Shown here piece by piece: positions 42,121-51,899 of a stretch of 64,000 bases of DNA. The position numbers were made by a program, and so were the translations under genes. The notes under the pieces were generated by a model. It was not told the DNA's origin. It was given only the letters and a program-made list of their open reading frames with translations, and searched no databases. Each line of letters begins with the position of its first letter. Position 1 is the stretch's first letter. This DNA is from Bacteroidales bacterium 52_46 (lineage in GTDB: Bacteria > Bacteroidota > Bacteroidia > Bacteroidales > Muribaculaceae): assembly GCA_001915385.1 (NCBI GenBank), contig MNQK01000032.1, positions 1 to 64,000 of the forward strand, read 5' to 3'.

Positions 42121-43536
42121 TCAATAGTAGCTCGAGCCGTCGAAGCAGTGCGTGCAGATGCGTTCCTTGGGCAGCCCTATGGCGTTGACTATATCGTCTA
42201 CTGTATTGAATTGCAACGAATCAAGGCCGAGACGCACGCGTATCTGCTCCACCATCGCTGCGTATTCGGGGGTGGTATGGTCGGCATACTTGTCGAGGTT
42301 GGCGTTCTGGTCACCCTCGAGGTCGGCTATCACGCGACGGGTTATAAGCTCCATTTCGCTCCGTGAGCTGGTGAAATTGAGGAACGTGCAGGGGAAAATG
42401 AGCGGCGGGCACGATATGCGCACGTGCACCGCTTCGGCGCCGGCCTCACGGATGTCGCTCACATTGTCGCGCAGCTGCGTGCCGCGCACTATGGAGTCGT
42501 CACAGAAGGCCACTTTCTTACCTTTCAGAAGCGAGCGGTTGGCTATAAGTTTCATCTTAGCCACGAGTTCGCGGCGCTCCTGCGTGCTCGGGGTGAACGA
42601 ACGGGGCCATGTGGGAGTATATTTGACGATACCGCGCAGATAGGGGACGCCTTTGCCCTGGGCATAACCGAGCGCCATGCCGATGCCCGAATCGGGCACG
42701 GGGCTTACGAAGTCCACCTCCGTCTCGTCGCGCTCGCCCATGTCGAGACCGAGAGAGTAGCGCATCTCGTCGACATTGCGGTGCTCGTATTCGCAGGGGG
42801 GATACCCGTAGTAGGTCCACAGGAAAGCGCATATCTGCATCTTGTCGAGCGGTTGCTGCAGGATGGTGAACCCGTCGGCGTTGAAGCGTACTATCTCGCC
42901 CGGGCCGAGGTTATGGTCGATTTCGAAACCGAGATTTGGGAATGCGCATGTCTCGGATGTCACCGCACGGGCGCCTCCGTCGATATGGCGGCCGAGTATC
43001 ACCGGCGTACGGCCGAGTTTGTCGCGGGCGGCGACGACATCGCCGTTGTCAAACAACAGCAACATCGAGCATGAGCCCTGCACGCGGCGGTACACGTTGT
43101 TGATGCCGTCGACAAGGTCGTTGCCCTGCGATATCAGCGTGGCAACCACCTCAGTCGGGTTGACTATATCATAGCTGTGCTCGCAGAAATGCTGTCCGTC
43201 AAGCAGAAGTTCACGTTCAAGCTCCACGACGTTGTTGATACGCGCCACCGTGACGATGGCAAACTTGCCGAGACGGCAGTTGATGATGATAGGCTGCGCG
43301 TCGGTATCAGAAATCACCCCTACCCCGCTGTTGCCTGAAAATGTGTCGAGGTCGCCCTCGAACTTGGTGCGGAAATAAGAGTTCTCGATATTGTGTATCG
43401 AACGGGTGAAAATCCCGTCGCGCGACACTGTCACTATACCCGCGCGTTTGGTACCCATGTGGGAATTATAGTCCACGCCGTAAAACAAGTCGTTGACGCA
43501 TGCTTTCTTTTTTGCTACGCCGAAAAAACCTCCCAT
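42121..43536 (-). CDS. PurF-like amidophosphoribosyltransferase without the glutaminase cysteine
   Basis: The 471-aa protein aligns by motif to PurF: the PRPP-binding loop VAFCDDSIVRGTQLRDN, PDSGIGMALGYA, and the N-terminal glutaminase fold (GSCSMLLL, ARDKLGRTPVILGR). True PurF begins MCG with catalytic Cys after Met removal; this protein begins MGGFFG, so glutamine hydrolysis by that residue is impossible. It may use ammonia, partner with another amidotransferase, or be a regulatory paralogue. It lies 138 bp after purL on the same strand, which keeps it in a purine context. Confidence 0.85.
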   Translation of the reverse strand: MGGFFGVAKKKACVNDLFYGVDYNSHMGTKRAGIVTVSRDGIFTRSIHNIENSYFRTKFEGDLDTFSGNSGVGVISDTDAQPIIINCRLGKFAIVTVARINNVVELERELLLDGQHFCEHSYDIVNPTEVVATLISQGNDLVDGINNVYRRVQGSCSMLLLFDNGDVVAARDKLGRTPVILGRHIDGGARAVTSETCAFPNLGFEIDHNLGPGEIVRFNADGFTILQQPLDKMQICAFLWTYYGYPPCEYEHRNVDEMRYSLGLDMGERDETEVDFVSPVPDSGIGMALGYAQGKGVPYLRGIVKYTPTWPRSFTPSTQERRELVAKMKLIANRSLLKGKKVAFCDDSIVRGTQLRDNVSDIREAGAEAVHVRISCPPLIFPCTFLNFTSSRSEMELITRRVIADLEGDQNANLDKYADHTTPEYAAMVEQIRVRLGLDSLQFNTVDDIVNAIGLPKERICTHCFDGSSYY

Positions 43537-43623
43537 AAATCTTTCCTTTTAATTGACGCCACGCCCCCGTTTGAACGCGGCATCGGTTGCATCTATCGGT
43601 AAAATTGTTATTATTTGAAAACC

Positions 43624-43665
43624 AAGCGCGAGCGGAGCATCTGCGATGCATCCACCCGCGCCTAC
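43624..43665. other. Hairpin between purL and the purF-like gene
   Basis: GCGCGAGCGGAGCATC can pair with GATGCATCCACCCGCGC around a TGC loop with two internal mismatches. It lies in the 138-bp spacer of the purL/purF-like pair and may attenuate read-through. Confidence 0.4.
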
Positions 43666-43674
43666 TGCTTTTTA

Positions 43675-46600
43675 TTATTTCGTTCTGTCAAGTATCCACT
43701 TGCGGGCGTTGACAAACATCTCGATCCACGGCGTCACCTCCTCGTTGCGTCGGTTGGCGGGATAATATCCGCACTGCCACGGGAACATGGCGCGCTCGGG
43801 GTGAGGCATCATGGCCAGATGACGGCCGTCTTTCGACGCGATACCGGCAACCGCCGCACGCGAGCCGTTGGGGTTGGCGGGATAAGCCGAATAGTTGTAC
43901 TGCGCCACGATATTGTATTCGCTCAGCGGCATGGGCAGATTGAATTTGCCTTCGCCGTGGGCCGCCCATATACCGAGCTTCATGCCCGACAGCGAACCCA
44001 TCATGACCGAATTATTCTGAGGTATCTTGACCCCGAGGAACTGCGACTCGAATTTGTGCGATATGTTGTGCTCCATGCGGGTCGGTTTCTCATGCTCGGG
44101 ATTGATGAGGTTGAGCTCGATCATGAGCTGGCAGCCGTTGCAGATACCGAGCGAGAGCGTGTCCTCGCGGGCGAAGAAGCGGCGCAATGTCTCTTTTGCC
44201 TTATCGTTCCACTTGAATCCGCCTGCCCAGCCTTTTGCCGAACCGAGCACGTCGGAGTTGGAGAATCCGCCGCAGAACACTATGAGATTGACATCGTCGA
44301 GTGTCTCGCGGCCCGACATGAGGTCGGTCATGTGCACATCCTTCACCTCGAAGCCTGCCATATAGAGCGAGTAGGCCATTTCGCGTTCGGAGTTGACGCC
44401 CTTCTCGCGGATGATGGCGCAACGCGCTTTCGACGGCTCTTTGTGACGGCGGTCAAGACCGAGAGCCTCGACAGTGCCCTTGAACGACGCCGGTATACGG
44501 TAACGTATCGGCTGCTTCTTATAGTTCTCGAAACGCATCGCAGCGCATTCGGCGCCGCTCTGCAGACGGTCGAGCAGATACGATGTTTCGAACCATACGT
44601 CGCGCAGATAGTCTATGCCCAGAAGCAGTTCCTTCTCGCCATGCTCTATCATTACGGTGCGCTCGTCGGTGGGATAACCGATGGGGAAATATTTCACGCC
44701 GGCATCGTCGAGTATCTTCTCCACGGCGGCTTTCTTCCTGTCGTCGACCTGGATTACCATAGCGGGATTCTCGGCAAACAGTATCTTGACGAGATCTTCC
44801 TCGCCGTACATCTTGAAACCGGTAGTATGGAAGAACACACCGCCGTCGGTGTTGGCGAAAGTCATCTCGAGAAGCGTCGTCACAAGACCACCGGCCGATA
44901 CGTCGTGAGCGGCAAGCAGTTTGCGCTGCTTCACGAGTTTCTGCATGGCCTCGAACGCGGCCGCGAATTTTGCGGGGTCAATCACTGTAGGAGCGTCGGA
45001 ACCGACTTTGTTGAGCGACTGATAGAGTGCCGAACCGCCCAGTCGCAATGCATCCGACGAGAAATCTATATAATATAATGTCGAAACACGCGGCGAAAGC
45101 ACGGGAGAAAGCGTGCGGCGCACATCAGCCACCTCGCCGGCCGCCGAAATAATCACCGTGCCGGGCGCGTACACTTTGTTTTCGCCATATTTCTGTGTCA
45201 TCGACAATGAGTCTTTTCCGGTAGGGATGTTGATGCCGAGCGAGCAGGCGAAATCGGAGCAGGCCTCGACCGCACGGTAGAGGGCGGCGTCCTCGCCTTC
45301 GTTCTTGCAGGGCCACATCCAGTTGGCCGACAGCGAAACCGATTTCAAGCCCTTGGCCAGATTTGCTCCGGCGATATTGGTAAGGGATTCGGCGATTGCC
45401 ATCACCGAGCCCTTGGCCGAATCGGCAAGCGCTACCTGCGGGGCGTGACCGATTGAAGTGGCGATACCTGCATGTCCGTTGTAGTCGAGCGCCACGACGC
45501 CGCAGTCGCTCAGCGGCAGCTGGATTTCGCCCTGGCACTGCTGGCGCGCCACCTTGCCGGTGACCGAACGGTCCACCTTGTTGGTCAGCCAGTCCTTGCA
45601 TGCCACAGCCTCAAGCGAGAGCACTCCGCGGAGATACTCCTCGATATGATTTTCGTCGGTGTCGGCGGCTGTATATGTGCGCTCTACGGTATTGTCGCGC
45701 ATTATCGTCTTGGGAGAGTTACCGAACATATCTTCCATTGCGAGGTCGATGGGACGGCTGTCGTCCTTGTCCTCGAACACGAAACGGTTGTCGTCGGTGG
45801 TCTCGCCTACGACATAAAGCGGAGCGCGCTCGCGCTGCGCTATGCGCTCCACGTAGGGTATATCTTTGGCATTGATTACGAAGCCCATGCGTTCCTGACT
45901 CTCGTTGCCGACAATCTCCTTGGCCGACAGCGTCTTGTCGCCTACTGGGAGGGCATCGAGGTCGATGTGGCCGCCGGTAGCCTCGACAAGTTCCGACAGG
46001 GCGTTGAGATGGCCGCCTGCGCCGTGGTCGTGGATTGAGATGATGGGGTTCACGTCATCCTCAGCGAGGGCGCGTATGACGTTGGCCACACGCTTCTGCA
46101 TCTCGGGGTTGGCACGCTGCACGGCGTTGAGTTCTATCGCGTTGGCATACTGACCGGTCTCGACCGACGACACTGCGCCGCCGCCCATACCGATACGGTA
46201 GTTGTCACCGCCCATCACCACGACTTTCTCACCTGCTCCGGGCACGCCCTTGATAGCGTCTTTCTTAGCCGCGAAGCCGACGCCGCCCGCAAGCATGATT
46301 ACCTTGTCGTAGGCGTAGAAGCGTCCGTCCTCCTCGTGCTCGAACGTCAGGAGCGAACCGCAGATAAGCGGCTGGCCGAACTTGTTGCCGAAATCCGAGG
46401 CACCGTTGGAGGCTTTGATAAGGATGTCGGCCGGTGTCTGGTAGAGCCACACACGCGGATTCATCATGAGTTCATAGCGGTGTTCGGGGCTGAGACGGGG
46501 ATATGATGTCATATAGACAGCCGTTCCGGCGATAGGCAACGAAGCCTTACCGCCGCCGAGACGGTCGCGGATTTCACCTCCGGTACCGGTAGCAGCGCCG

Positions 46601-47373
46601 TTGAACGGTTCGACTGTGGTGGGGAAGTTGTGCGTCTCGGCCTTGAGTGATATTACGGTGTCTATGTCTTTTACGCGGAAATAGTCGGGACGGTCGGGGT
46701 GCTCGGGCGAGAACTGTTCGACCTTCGGACCCTTCACAAACGCCACGTTGTCCTTATAGGCCGACACGAGGGCGTTCTTGTTTTCCTGCGATGTCTTCTT
46801 GATTAATTTGAAAAGCGAAAGGGGCTTCTCCTCGCCGTCGATTACGAAGGTGCCGTTGAATATCTTGTGGCGGCAGTGCTCCGAGTTGACCTGCGAGAAT
46901 CCGAACACCTCGCTGTCGGTCAGCTTACGGCCGAGTTTTTTAGCCAGCTCGTCGAGATACTGCTCCTCGTCGGGCGACAGGGCGAGGCCTTCAGCCTTGT
47001 TGTATTCCCGTATATCGTCGATATACACCACCTCGTCAGGCTTGCGGTTGGTATCGAACACATGCGAATTGATGCCGTCGTAGATGCGGTAGAGCATACG
47101 GTCGTAGTCGGCGTCAGGTTCCGTCCTGACGAACTGTTCGATACGCGTGATGCCTCTCAGACCCATATTCTGGGTGATTTCTACTGCGTTTGTGCTCCAG
47201 GGGGTTATCATCTCCTTTCGCGGTCCGCGATACACCCCTTTTACTGAAGTTGACGACAAGGGTTTTGCACCCGAGAGCAGCCATGTAAGGCGCTCAATCT
47301 CTTGCTCGTTGAAGCGATGATCGGTCTCAATACCGTAGATTAAGCCGGTCCCTTTTTTGAAAAATATTACCAT
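43675..47373 (-). CDS. purL: Phosphoribosylformylglycinamidine synthase (single-chain)
   Basis: The 1232-aa enzyme converts FGAR and glutamine to FGAM in purine synthesis. It has the linker domain (YLDELAKKLGRKLTDSEVFGFSQVNSEHCRH), two AIRS-like synthetase halves (ETHNFPTTVEPFNGAATGTGG) and a C-terminal class I glutaminase (VFCGGFSNSDVLGSAKGWAGG, LGICNGCQLM with the nucleophile Cys, PHPERAM with His-Glu). The large form is complete. The PurF-like gene lies downstream. Confidence 0.96.
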   Translation of the reverse strand: MVIFFKKGTGLIYGIETDHRFNEQEIERLTWLLSGAKPLSSTSVKGVYRGPRKEMITPWSTNAVEITQNMGLRGITRIEQFVRTEPDADYDRMLYRIYDGINSHVFDTNRKPDEVVYIDDIREYNKAEGLALSPDEEQYLDELAKKLGRKLTDSEVFGFSQVNSEHCRHKIFNGTFVIDGEEKPLSLFKLIKKTSQENKNALVSAYKDNVAFVKGPKVEQFSPEHPDRPDYFRVKDIDTVISLKAETHNFPTTVEPFNGAATGTGGEIRDRLGGGKASLPIAGTAVYMTSYPRLSPEHRYELMMNPRVWLYQTPADILIKASNGASDFGNKFGQPLICGSLLTFEHEEDGRFYAYDKVIMLAGGVGFAAKKDAIKGVPGAGEKVVVMGGDNYRIGMGGGAVSSVETGQYANAIELNAVQRANPEMQKRVANVIRALAEDDVNPIISIHDHGAGGHLNALSELVEATGGHIDLDALPVGDKTLSAKEIVGNESQERMGFVINAKDIPYVERIAQRERAPLYVVGETTDDNRFVFEDKDDSRPIDLAMEDMFGNSPKTIMRDNTVERTYTAADTDENHIEEYLRGVLSLEAVACKDWLTNKVDRSVTGKVARQQCQGEIQLPLSDCGVVALDYNGHAGIATSIGHAPQVALADSAKGSVMAIAESLTNIAGANLAKGLKSVSLSANWMWPCKNEGEDAALYRAVEACSDFACSLGINIPTGKDSLSMTQKYGENKVYAPGTVIISAAGEVADVRRTLSPVLSPRVSTLYYIDFSSDALRLGGSALYQSLNKVGSDAPTVIDPAKFAAAFEAMQKLVKQRKLLAAHDVSAGGLVTTLLEMTFANTDGGVFFHTTGFKMYGEEDLVKILFAENPAMVIQVDDRKKAAVEKILDDAGVKYFPIGYPTDERTVMIEHGEKELLLGIDYLRDVWFETSYLLDRLQSGAECAAMRFENYKKQPIRYRIPASFKGTVEALGLDRRHKEPSKARCAIIREKGVNSEREMAYSLYMAGFEVKDVHMTDLMSGRETLDDVNLIVFCGGFSNSDVLGSAKGWAGGFKWNDKAKETLRRFFAREDTLSLGICNGCQLMIELNLINPEHEKPTRMEHNISHKFESQFLGVKIPQNNSVMMGSLSGMKLGIWAAHGEGKFNLPMPLSEYNIVAQYNYSAYPANPNGSRAAVAGIASKDGRHLAMMPHPERAMFPWQCGYYPANRRNEEVTPWIEMFVNARKWILDRTK

Positions 47374-47523
47374 GCGTTGCTGAACGTGATGATTGGGTTT
47401 CCGCCGCGAAGTTACAACTTTTTTTCCATTCCCGCAACAAAATGCGGCTCCTAAGGGTAGCGGCGGGCGATTTCAATCTCCCTGTCGGGCCGCATGTTTT
47501 TTTCGGGTATCGGATATTTTCAC

Positions 47524-47531
47524 TATCTTTG
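47524..47531 (+). promoter_or_regulatory. -7 box nearly abutting the clostripain-like gene
   Basis: TATCTTTG ends 7 bp before the ATG at 47,539, so the transcript would have almost no leader. No -33 TTTG is evident. Confidence 0.55.
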
Positions 47532-47538
47532 CAATCCT

Positions 47539-48690
47539 ATGAAAATTCTGATATTAAAAATATTGTTTCTGGTAGTTCCGGTCATGATGCTCACAGGATG
47601 TTCCGATCATGAGGACGGTCCTGCCCCCGAATGTCCGCGTGCCGTGCTCGTCTACATGGTCGCCAACAATTCGCTCGGCGCCGCGCACTATGACACCGAC
47701 GACCTCAACGAGATGGCGATTGCCGCAAAGCAGGGCGATTTCGGCGACTCACGCCTGTTCGTCTACCATCACGCGCGCAATTCCGCACCTGTGCTCAAGG
47801 AGATAACCGCCTACGGCGAACGCATCGTAGCCAACTACGACAAATCCGCCTCCTCGGTCTCATCGGTGCGCATGAGCCGCGTGGTCGACGACTTCCGCCG
47901 CTATGCCCCGGCATCGCGCTACGGCATAATACTCTGGAGTCATGGGAGCGGGTGGATTGAAAACGGACTGGAACAGCCCGTACGGCCAAACGCGCGGAGC
48001 GAAGGTGAAGCAAGCCCGCTGTCGTTCGGTGACGACGGCGGCCGCTACATGAACGTCACGACCCTCGCCGCCACACTCCGCGGCAAAGGCTTCGACTACA
48101 TCTACTTCGACTGCTGCTACATGGCAGGCGTCGAGGTGGCATACGAGCTGCGTGATTGTGCCGACCGTATCGTAGGCTCATCCACCGAACTGCCGGCATC
48201 GGGCATGCCATACGACGAGACTCTCCGCTACCTGCTCAAAGCCGACGCCGACCTCGCAGGCGCCGCACGCACCACTTTCGATTTCTACAATGCCATGTCG
48301 GGACAGAACCGCACCTGCACCATTTCAGTAATCGACACGTCCGGACTCGATGCGCTTGCCGACGCCACACGGGCAGTGTATGAGGCCAACAACGTCACAT
48401 CCGCCGGCTTCGCGCCCCAACAATTCATGACCTACAAATGTTATCTTTTTGATTTCGGACAATACGTCGGCGACCTTGCGTCGCAGCATCCGGAGCTGAA
48501 AGCCGCTTTCGACAACGCGCTCGGCAATGTCATCGTCTACAAGGCTGCCACCCCGCGGATATGGAACGTGCTGCCGCTCACGCATCACTCCGGACTGTCG
48601 ACAGGTATTCCCGAATTTTCCGAAACCGACGGCTACAACTACGGCAACCTGCAATGGGCCACAGACGTAGCGTCGGCACTCCGCAGATAA
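47539..48690 (+). CDS. Clostripain-family (C11) cysteine protease, lipoprotein
   Basis: The 383-aa protein has a lipoprotein signal (MMLTGC, Cys21). The clan CD catalytic dyad is His135 in ILWSHGSGW and Cys193 in YFDCCYMAG; the family usually has FDACLMG there. C11 proteases cut after Arg or Lys and are often surface-anchored in gut Bacteroidales. Start 47,539 is at the signal; the longer frame starts upstream of the -7 box. MscS follows 24 bp after the stop. Confidence 0.88.
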   Translation: MKILILKILFLVVPVMMLTGCSDHEDGPAPECPRAVLVYMVANNSLGAAHYDTDDLNEMAIAAKQGDFGDSRLFVYHHARNSAPVLKEITAYGERIVANYDKSASSVSSVRMSRVVDDFRRYAPASRYGIILWSHGSGWIENGLEQPVRPNARSEGEASPLSFGDDGGRYMNVTTLAATLRGKGFDYIYFDCCYMAGVEVAYELRDCADRIVGSSTELPASGMPYDETLRYLLKADADLAGAARTTFDFYNAMSGQNRTCTISVIDTSGLDALADATRAVYEANNVTSAGFAPQQFMTYKCYLFDFGQYVGDLASQHPELKAAFDNALGNVIVYKAATPRIWNVLPLTHHSGLSTGIPEFSETDGYNYGNLQWATDVASALRR

Positions 48691-48714
48691 CGTATCAACT
48701 ATACTCTACGCACT

Positions 48715-49821
48715 ATGTTTCAGACTCAGAACGATTTAGTGGACCTCAATCCGGCCAAGGGCATCGACATGAGCGAAGGCATCGAGCAGCTGAAAAACTT
48801 TTCGTTCAACGATTTCATCAGCGACCTTTCCCAACGCCTTGTCAATTTTGCCATTGACGTAGCCATAGCGATTGCCGTGTTCTACATCGGCAAATTCATC
48901 ATACGGCGCATATACCGCCTTATCGCCTCCGTGCTCGTGCGGCGCCAGGTCGACAATTCGCTCACCACGTTTATCCTGAGTTTTGTCAAAATCGTACTGT
49001 ATTTCATACTAATAATCACCGTAATCGGCATACTCGGCATAGAGACAAGCTCATTCCTGGCACTCTTTGCCTCGGCCGGCGTGGCCATCGGTATGGCTCT
49101 GAGCGGCACGTTGCAGAATTTTGCCGGGGGCGTGCTCATACTTCTGCTCAAGCCATACAAGGTAGGCGACTACATCGAAGCCCAGGGATATGCAGGCACC
49201 GTACGAGAGATACAGATATTCCACACCGTAATAACCACCTACGACAACAAGGCCATCATCATACCCAACGGCGGACTCTCCACGTCGAGTGTCAACAACT
49301 GGTCGCGCGAGGAATACCGCCGGGTGGCATGGAATGTGTCAATATCCTACGGCGATTCAGTGGAAACTGCCCGCAAGGCCATACTCGACATGTTCACCGA
49401 CGACCACCGCATCATACGCGAATCGTCCGACGAGTTCCACCTCCTCGACGACACCGATGACCCACACGCCGCCCCGTCCGACATAATGCCCGAACCGCAC
49501 AAGCCCGGATTACTGCGCCGCATATTCTCGCGCAAGGACAAAGTGAAGGAGGCTCTCGACCGATGGCAGGAAGCACGCGACCACAACATAAAGGCTCTTA
49601 AGCCGCGCGTCACCCGCGACCCCTCGGTCGTAGTCAACGAACTTGCCGACTCAAGTGTGCAGCTTCAGGTGCGCGCGTGGGTGGAAAGCGACAACTACTG
49701 GGCCGTGTTCTACGATTACAACGAGCGGATATACAACGAGTTGCCATCCCACGGTATCAATTTCCCGTTCCCGCAAATGGACGTACACATCAACCACGTC
49801 GCCGAAAAGCCCGGAGCCTGA
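48715..49821 (+). CDS. MscS-family mechanosensitive channel
   Basis: The 368-aa protein has three predicted membrane helices (about 47-66, 84-108, 116-145). The last is the pore helix ASAGVAIGMALSGTLQNFAGG, followed by LLLKPYKVGDYIEA and the beta domain VREIQIFHTVITTYDNKAIIIPNG. About 75 charged residues (around 235-310, with RIFSRKDKVKEALDRWQEARDH) are inserted in the C-terminal domain before its final QLQVRAWV strand. Met19 is an alternative start. Confidence 0.92.
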   Translation: MFQTQNDLVDLNPAKGIDMSEGIEQLKNFSFNDFISDLSQRLVNFAIDVAIAIAVFYIGKFIIRRIYRLIASVLVRRQVDNSLTTFILSFVKIVLYFILIITVIGILGIETSSFLALFASAGVAIGMALSGTLQNFAGGVLILLLKPYKVGDYIEAQGYAGTVREIQIFHTVITTYDNKAIIIPNGGLSTSSVNNWSREEYRRVAWNVSISYGDSVETARKAILDMFTDDHRIIRESSDEFHLLDDTDDPHAAPSDIMPEPHKPGLLRRIFSRKDKVKEALDRWQEARDHNIKALKPRVTRDPSVVVNELADSSVQLQVRAWVESDNYWAVFYDYNERIYNELPSHGINFPFPQMDVHINHVAEKPGA

Positions 49822-49910
49822 CCTCATCCATTTTTAAATATTTAACACTATTTTATACAATTTCGCGTCCGAAATATAGGATATACGTTCAGTAATCGGA
49901 ATATTTTATG

Positions 49911-49918
49911 TAAATTTG
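49911..49918 (+). promoter_or_regulatory. -7 box of the recJ leader
   Basis: TAAATTTG, 253 bp before recJ. Transcription would begin at about 49,924. Confidence 0.55.
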
Positions 49919-49921
49919 CGT

Positions 49922-50152
49922 GATAGTGGCATAATAGTGCCTTCAGCTTCCACCGGTCTCTCTCCGACTTGACACCGGGAAGCATCGGCCCGTGGCTCCC
50001 CATTGCTTATCGTAACTTATCACTGATTTACTTCACAGGAGCCGGTTCCCTCCCCGCAGGCCACTTGACTTCTCTCCACCCGCGACCCTCAAGGCGAGCT
50101 TACAGGTCACGGGATTCGGCGTATACTTCCCACAGTGACGCCCCTGCCATGA
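49922..50152 (+). ncRNA. Structured leader or small RNA upstream of recJ (candidate, possibly 6S-like)
   Basis: This roughly 230-nt stretch is gene-free. Starting near the predicted transcript start, TGGCA (49,927-49,931) pairs with TGCCA (50,145-50,149) to close it. Inside, CCGGT/ACCGG, GGGAA/TTCCC and GGCTCC/GGAGCC can form a long interrupted rod with an AT-rich tip. Length and rod shape would suit a 6S-type RNA, but I could not confirm its conserved bubble. Confidence 0.4.
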
Positions 50153-50171
50153 TAATAAAAAAACAACATAA

Positions 50172-51899
50172 ATGATAAGTAAATGGAATTACTTACCCTT
50201 GACACCCGAACAACAGAAAATGGAGACTGCGTTGGCAAAGCGTTATGCCGACACACCAGCCATTTGTGAGCTCCTGGTACAGAGAGGAGTGACGTCAGTA
50301 AAGGAGGCCGAGCAGTTTTTCAGCCCCTCTTTGCGCGACCTCCACGACCCTTTCCTGATGCCCCAGATGGACCTCGCAGTGGCTCGTCTCAACCGTGCCA
50401 TGGGGAGCAAGCAACGCATTATGGTCTACGGAGACTATGACGTCGACGGCACCACCGCCGTGTCGCTCGTCTACAAATATCTCCTGAACTACTACTCCAA
50501 CATCGACTACTATATCCCGACACGCTACGACGAGGGATATGGAATATCGCGCCGCGTCATCGACGAATTCCACCAGCAGGGCGTGAAGCTCGTCATAATC
50601 CTTGACTGCGGCATAAAGGCTATCGAGGAAATAAAATACGCCGCATCGCTCGGCATTGATTTCATAATCTGCGACCATCACGTGCCCGACGACGAACTGC
50701 CGCCGGCCGTAGCCATCCTCAACCCCAAGCTCGAAGGCTCCACCTACCCCTACCCCCACCTGTCGGGCTGCGGCGTAGGATATAAGTTCATGCAGGGGTT
50801 CTCTATGTCCAACGGCATCAATCCCATCGACCTCGAGGGGATGCTCGACCTTGTCGCCGTAAGCATAGCCGCCGACATCGTGCCGATGACGGGTGAAAAC
50901 CGCATCCTCACCTACCACGGCCTGCGACGCATCAACTCCAACCCCAACATGGGTCTGCGTGCGATACTGCGCATAAGCGGCCTGACAGGACGCGAAATCA
51001 CCATCTCCGACGTGATATTCAAAATCGGCCCCCGCATCAACGCTTCCGGACGCATGCAGAGCGGACGCGAGGCTGTCGACCTGCTTGTGGCACGCGACGC
51101 AGCCGAAGCCCTCGAGAAGGCAAAGGCCATCGACCAGTACAACAAGGACCGCAAGGAGCTCGACAAGCGCATCACCGAGGAAGCCAACACCATACTCAGT
51201 TCGCGCGACGAACTCCATTCCGACAAGAAATCCATCGTTATCTACAACAAGGAATGGCACCGCGGCATAATCGGCATCGTGGCATCGCGCCTGACCGAAA
51301 TCTACTACAAGCCTGCTGTCGTGCTCACGCATTCCAACGGCCTTGCCACCGGCTCGTCACGCTCCGTACAGGGTTTCGACATCTACAAAGCCGTCGACGC
51401 CGCGCGCGACCTGCTCGAGAATTTCGGCGGCCACACCTACGCCGTCGGCCTCTCGCTCAAGGAGGAGAATATACCCGAGTTCACACGCCGCTTCGAGGAG
51501 TATGTGGCAAAGAACATAACCACCACGCAGCTCACCCCGCAGCTCGACATCGACACGTTCATCACATTCGCCGACATCACCCCGCGCCTGCTATCCCTGC
51601 TAAAGCGCTTCAACCCGTTCGGGCCGGGCAACCAGAAACCGGTGTTCTGCACGCGACGTGTCACCGACTTCGGCACAAGCAAACTCGTCGGCAAGCAGCT
51701 TGAGCACATCAAGCTCGAACTCGTCGACGACACTTCGGGAAAGGTGTTCAACGGCATCGCGTTCAACCTTGCCGAGCACTTCGACCATATTCATGCCGGA
51801 AAGCCGTTCGACATCTGCTACACCATCGAGGAAAACAAGCACCGCAACGCCTCCGACAACATTCAGCTTCAGGTCAAGGGCATACATCCCTGTAAATGA
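50172..51899 (+). CDS. recJ: Single-stranded-DNA exonuclease RecJ
   Basis: RecJ degrades single-stranded DNA 5'->3' in recombination and mismatch repair. The 575-aa protein has the DHH-family motifs DYDVDG (88-93), the DCG of IILDCGIKA, CDHHVPDD (DHH 168-170), and in the DHHA1 domain GRMQSGREAVDLL and GGHTYAVGLSL, where GGHxxAxG is usual. Its stop overlaps the recQ start in ATGA. Confidence 0.96.
   Translation: MISKWNYLPLTPEQQKMETALAKRYADTPAICELLVQRGVTSVKEAEQFFSPSLRDLHDPFLMPQMDLAVARLNRAMGSKQRIMVYGDYDVDGTTAVSLVYKYLLNYYSNIDYYIPTRYDEGYGISRRVIDEFHQQGVKLVIILDCGIKAIEEIKYAASLGIDFIICDHHVPDDELPPAVAILNPKLEGSTYPYPHLSGCGVGYKFMQGFSMSNGINPIDLEGMLDLVAVSIAADIVPMTGENRILTYHGLRRINSNPNMGLRAILRISGLTGREITISDVIFKIGPRINASGRMQSGREAVDLLVARDAAEALEKAKAIDQYNKDRKELDKRITEEANTILSSRDELHSDKKSIVIYNKEWHRGIIGIVASRLTEIYYKPAVVLTHSNGLATGSSRSVQGFDIYKAVDAARDLLENFGGHTYAVGLSLKEENIPEFTRRFEEYVAKNITTTQLTPQLDIDTFITFADITPRLLSLLKRFNPFGPGNQKPVFCTRRVTDFGTSKLVGKQLEHIKLELVDDTSGKVFNGIAFNLAEHFDHIHAGKPFDICYTIEENKHRNASDNIQLQVKGIHPCK

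Noticed and set aside
43615..45078. 487-codon open frame antisense to purL
   Set aside because: Mirror of the conserved purL sequence; no motifs of its own.
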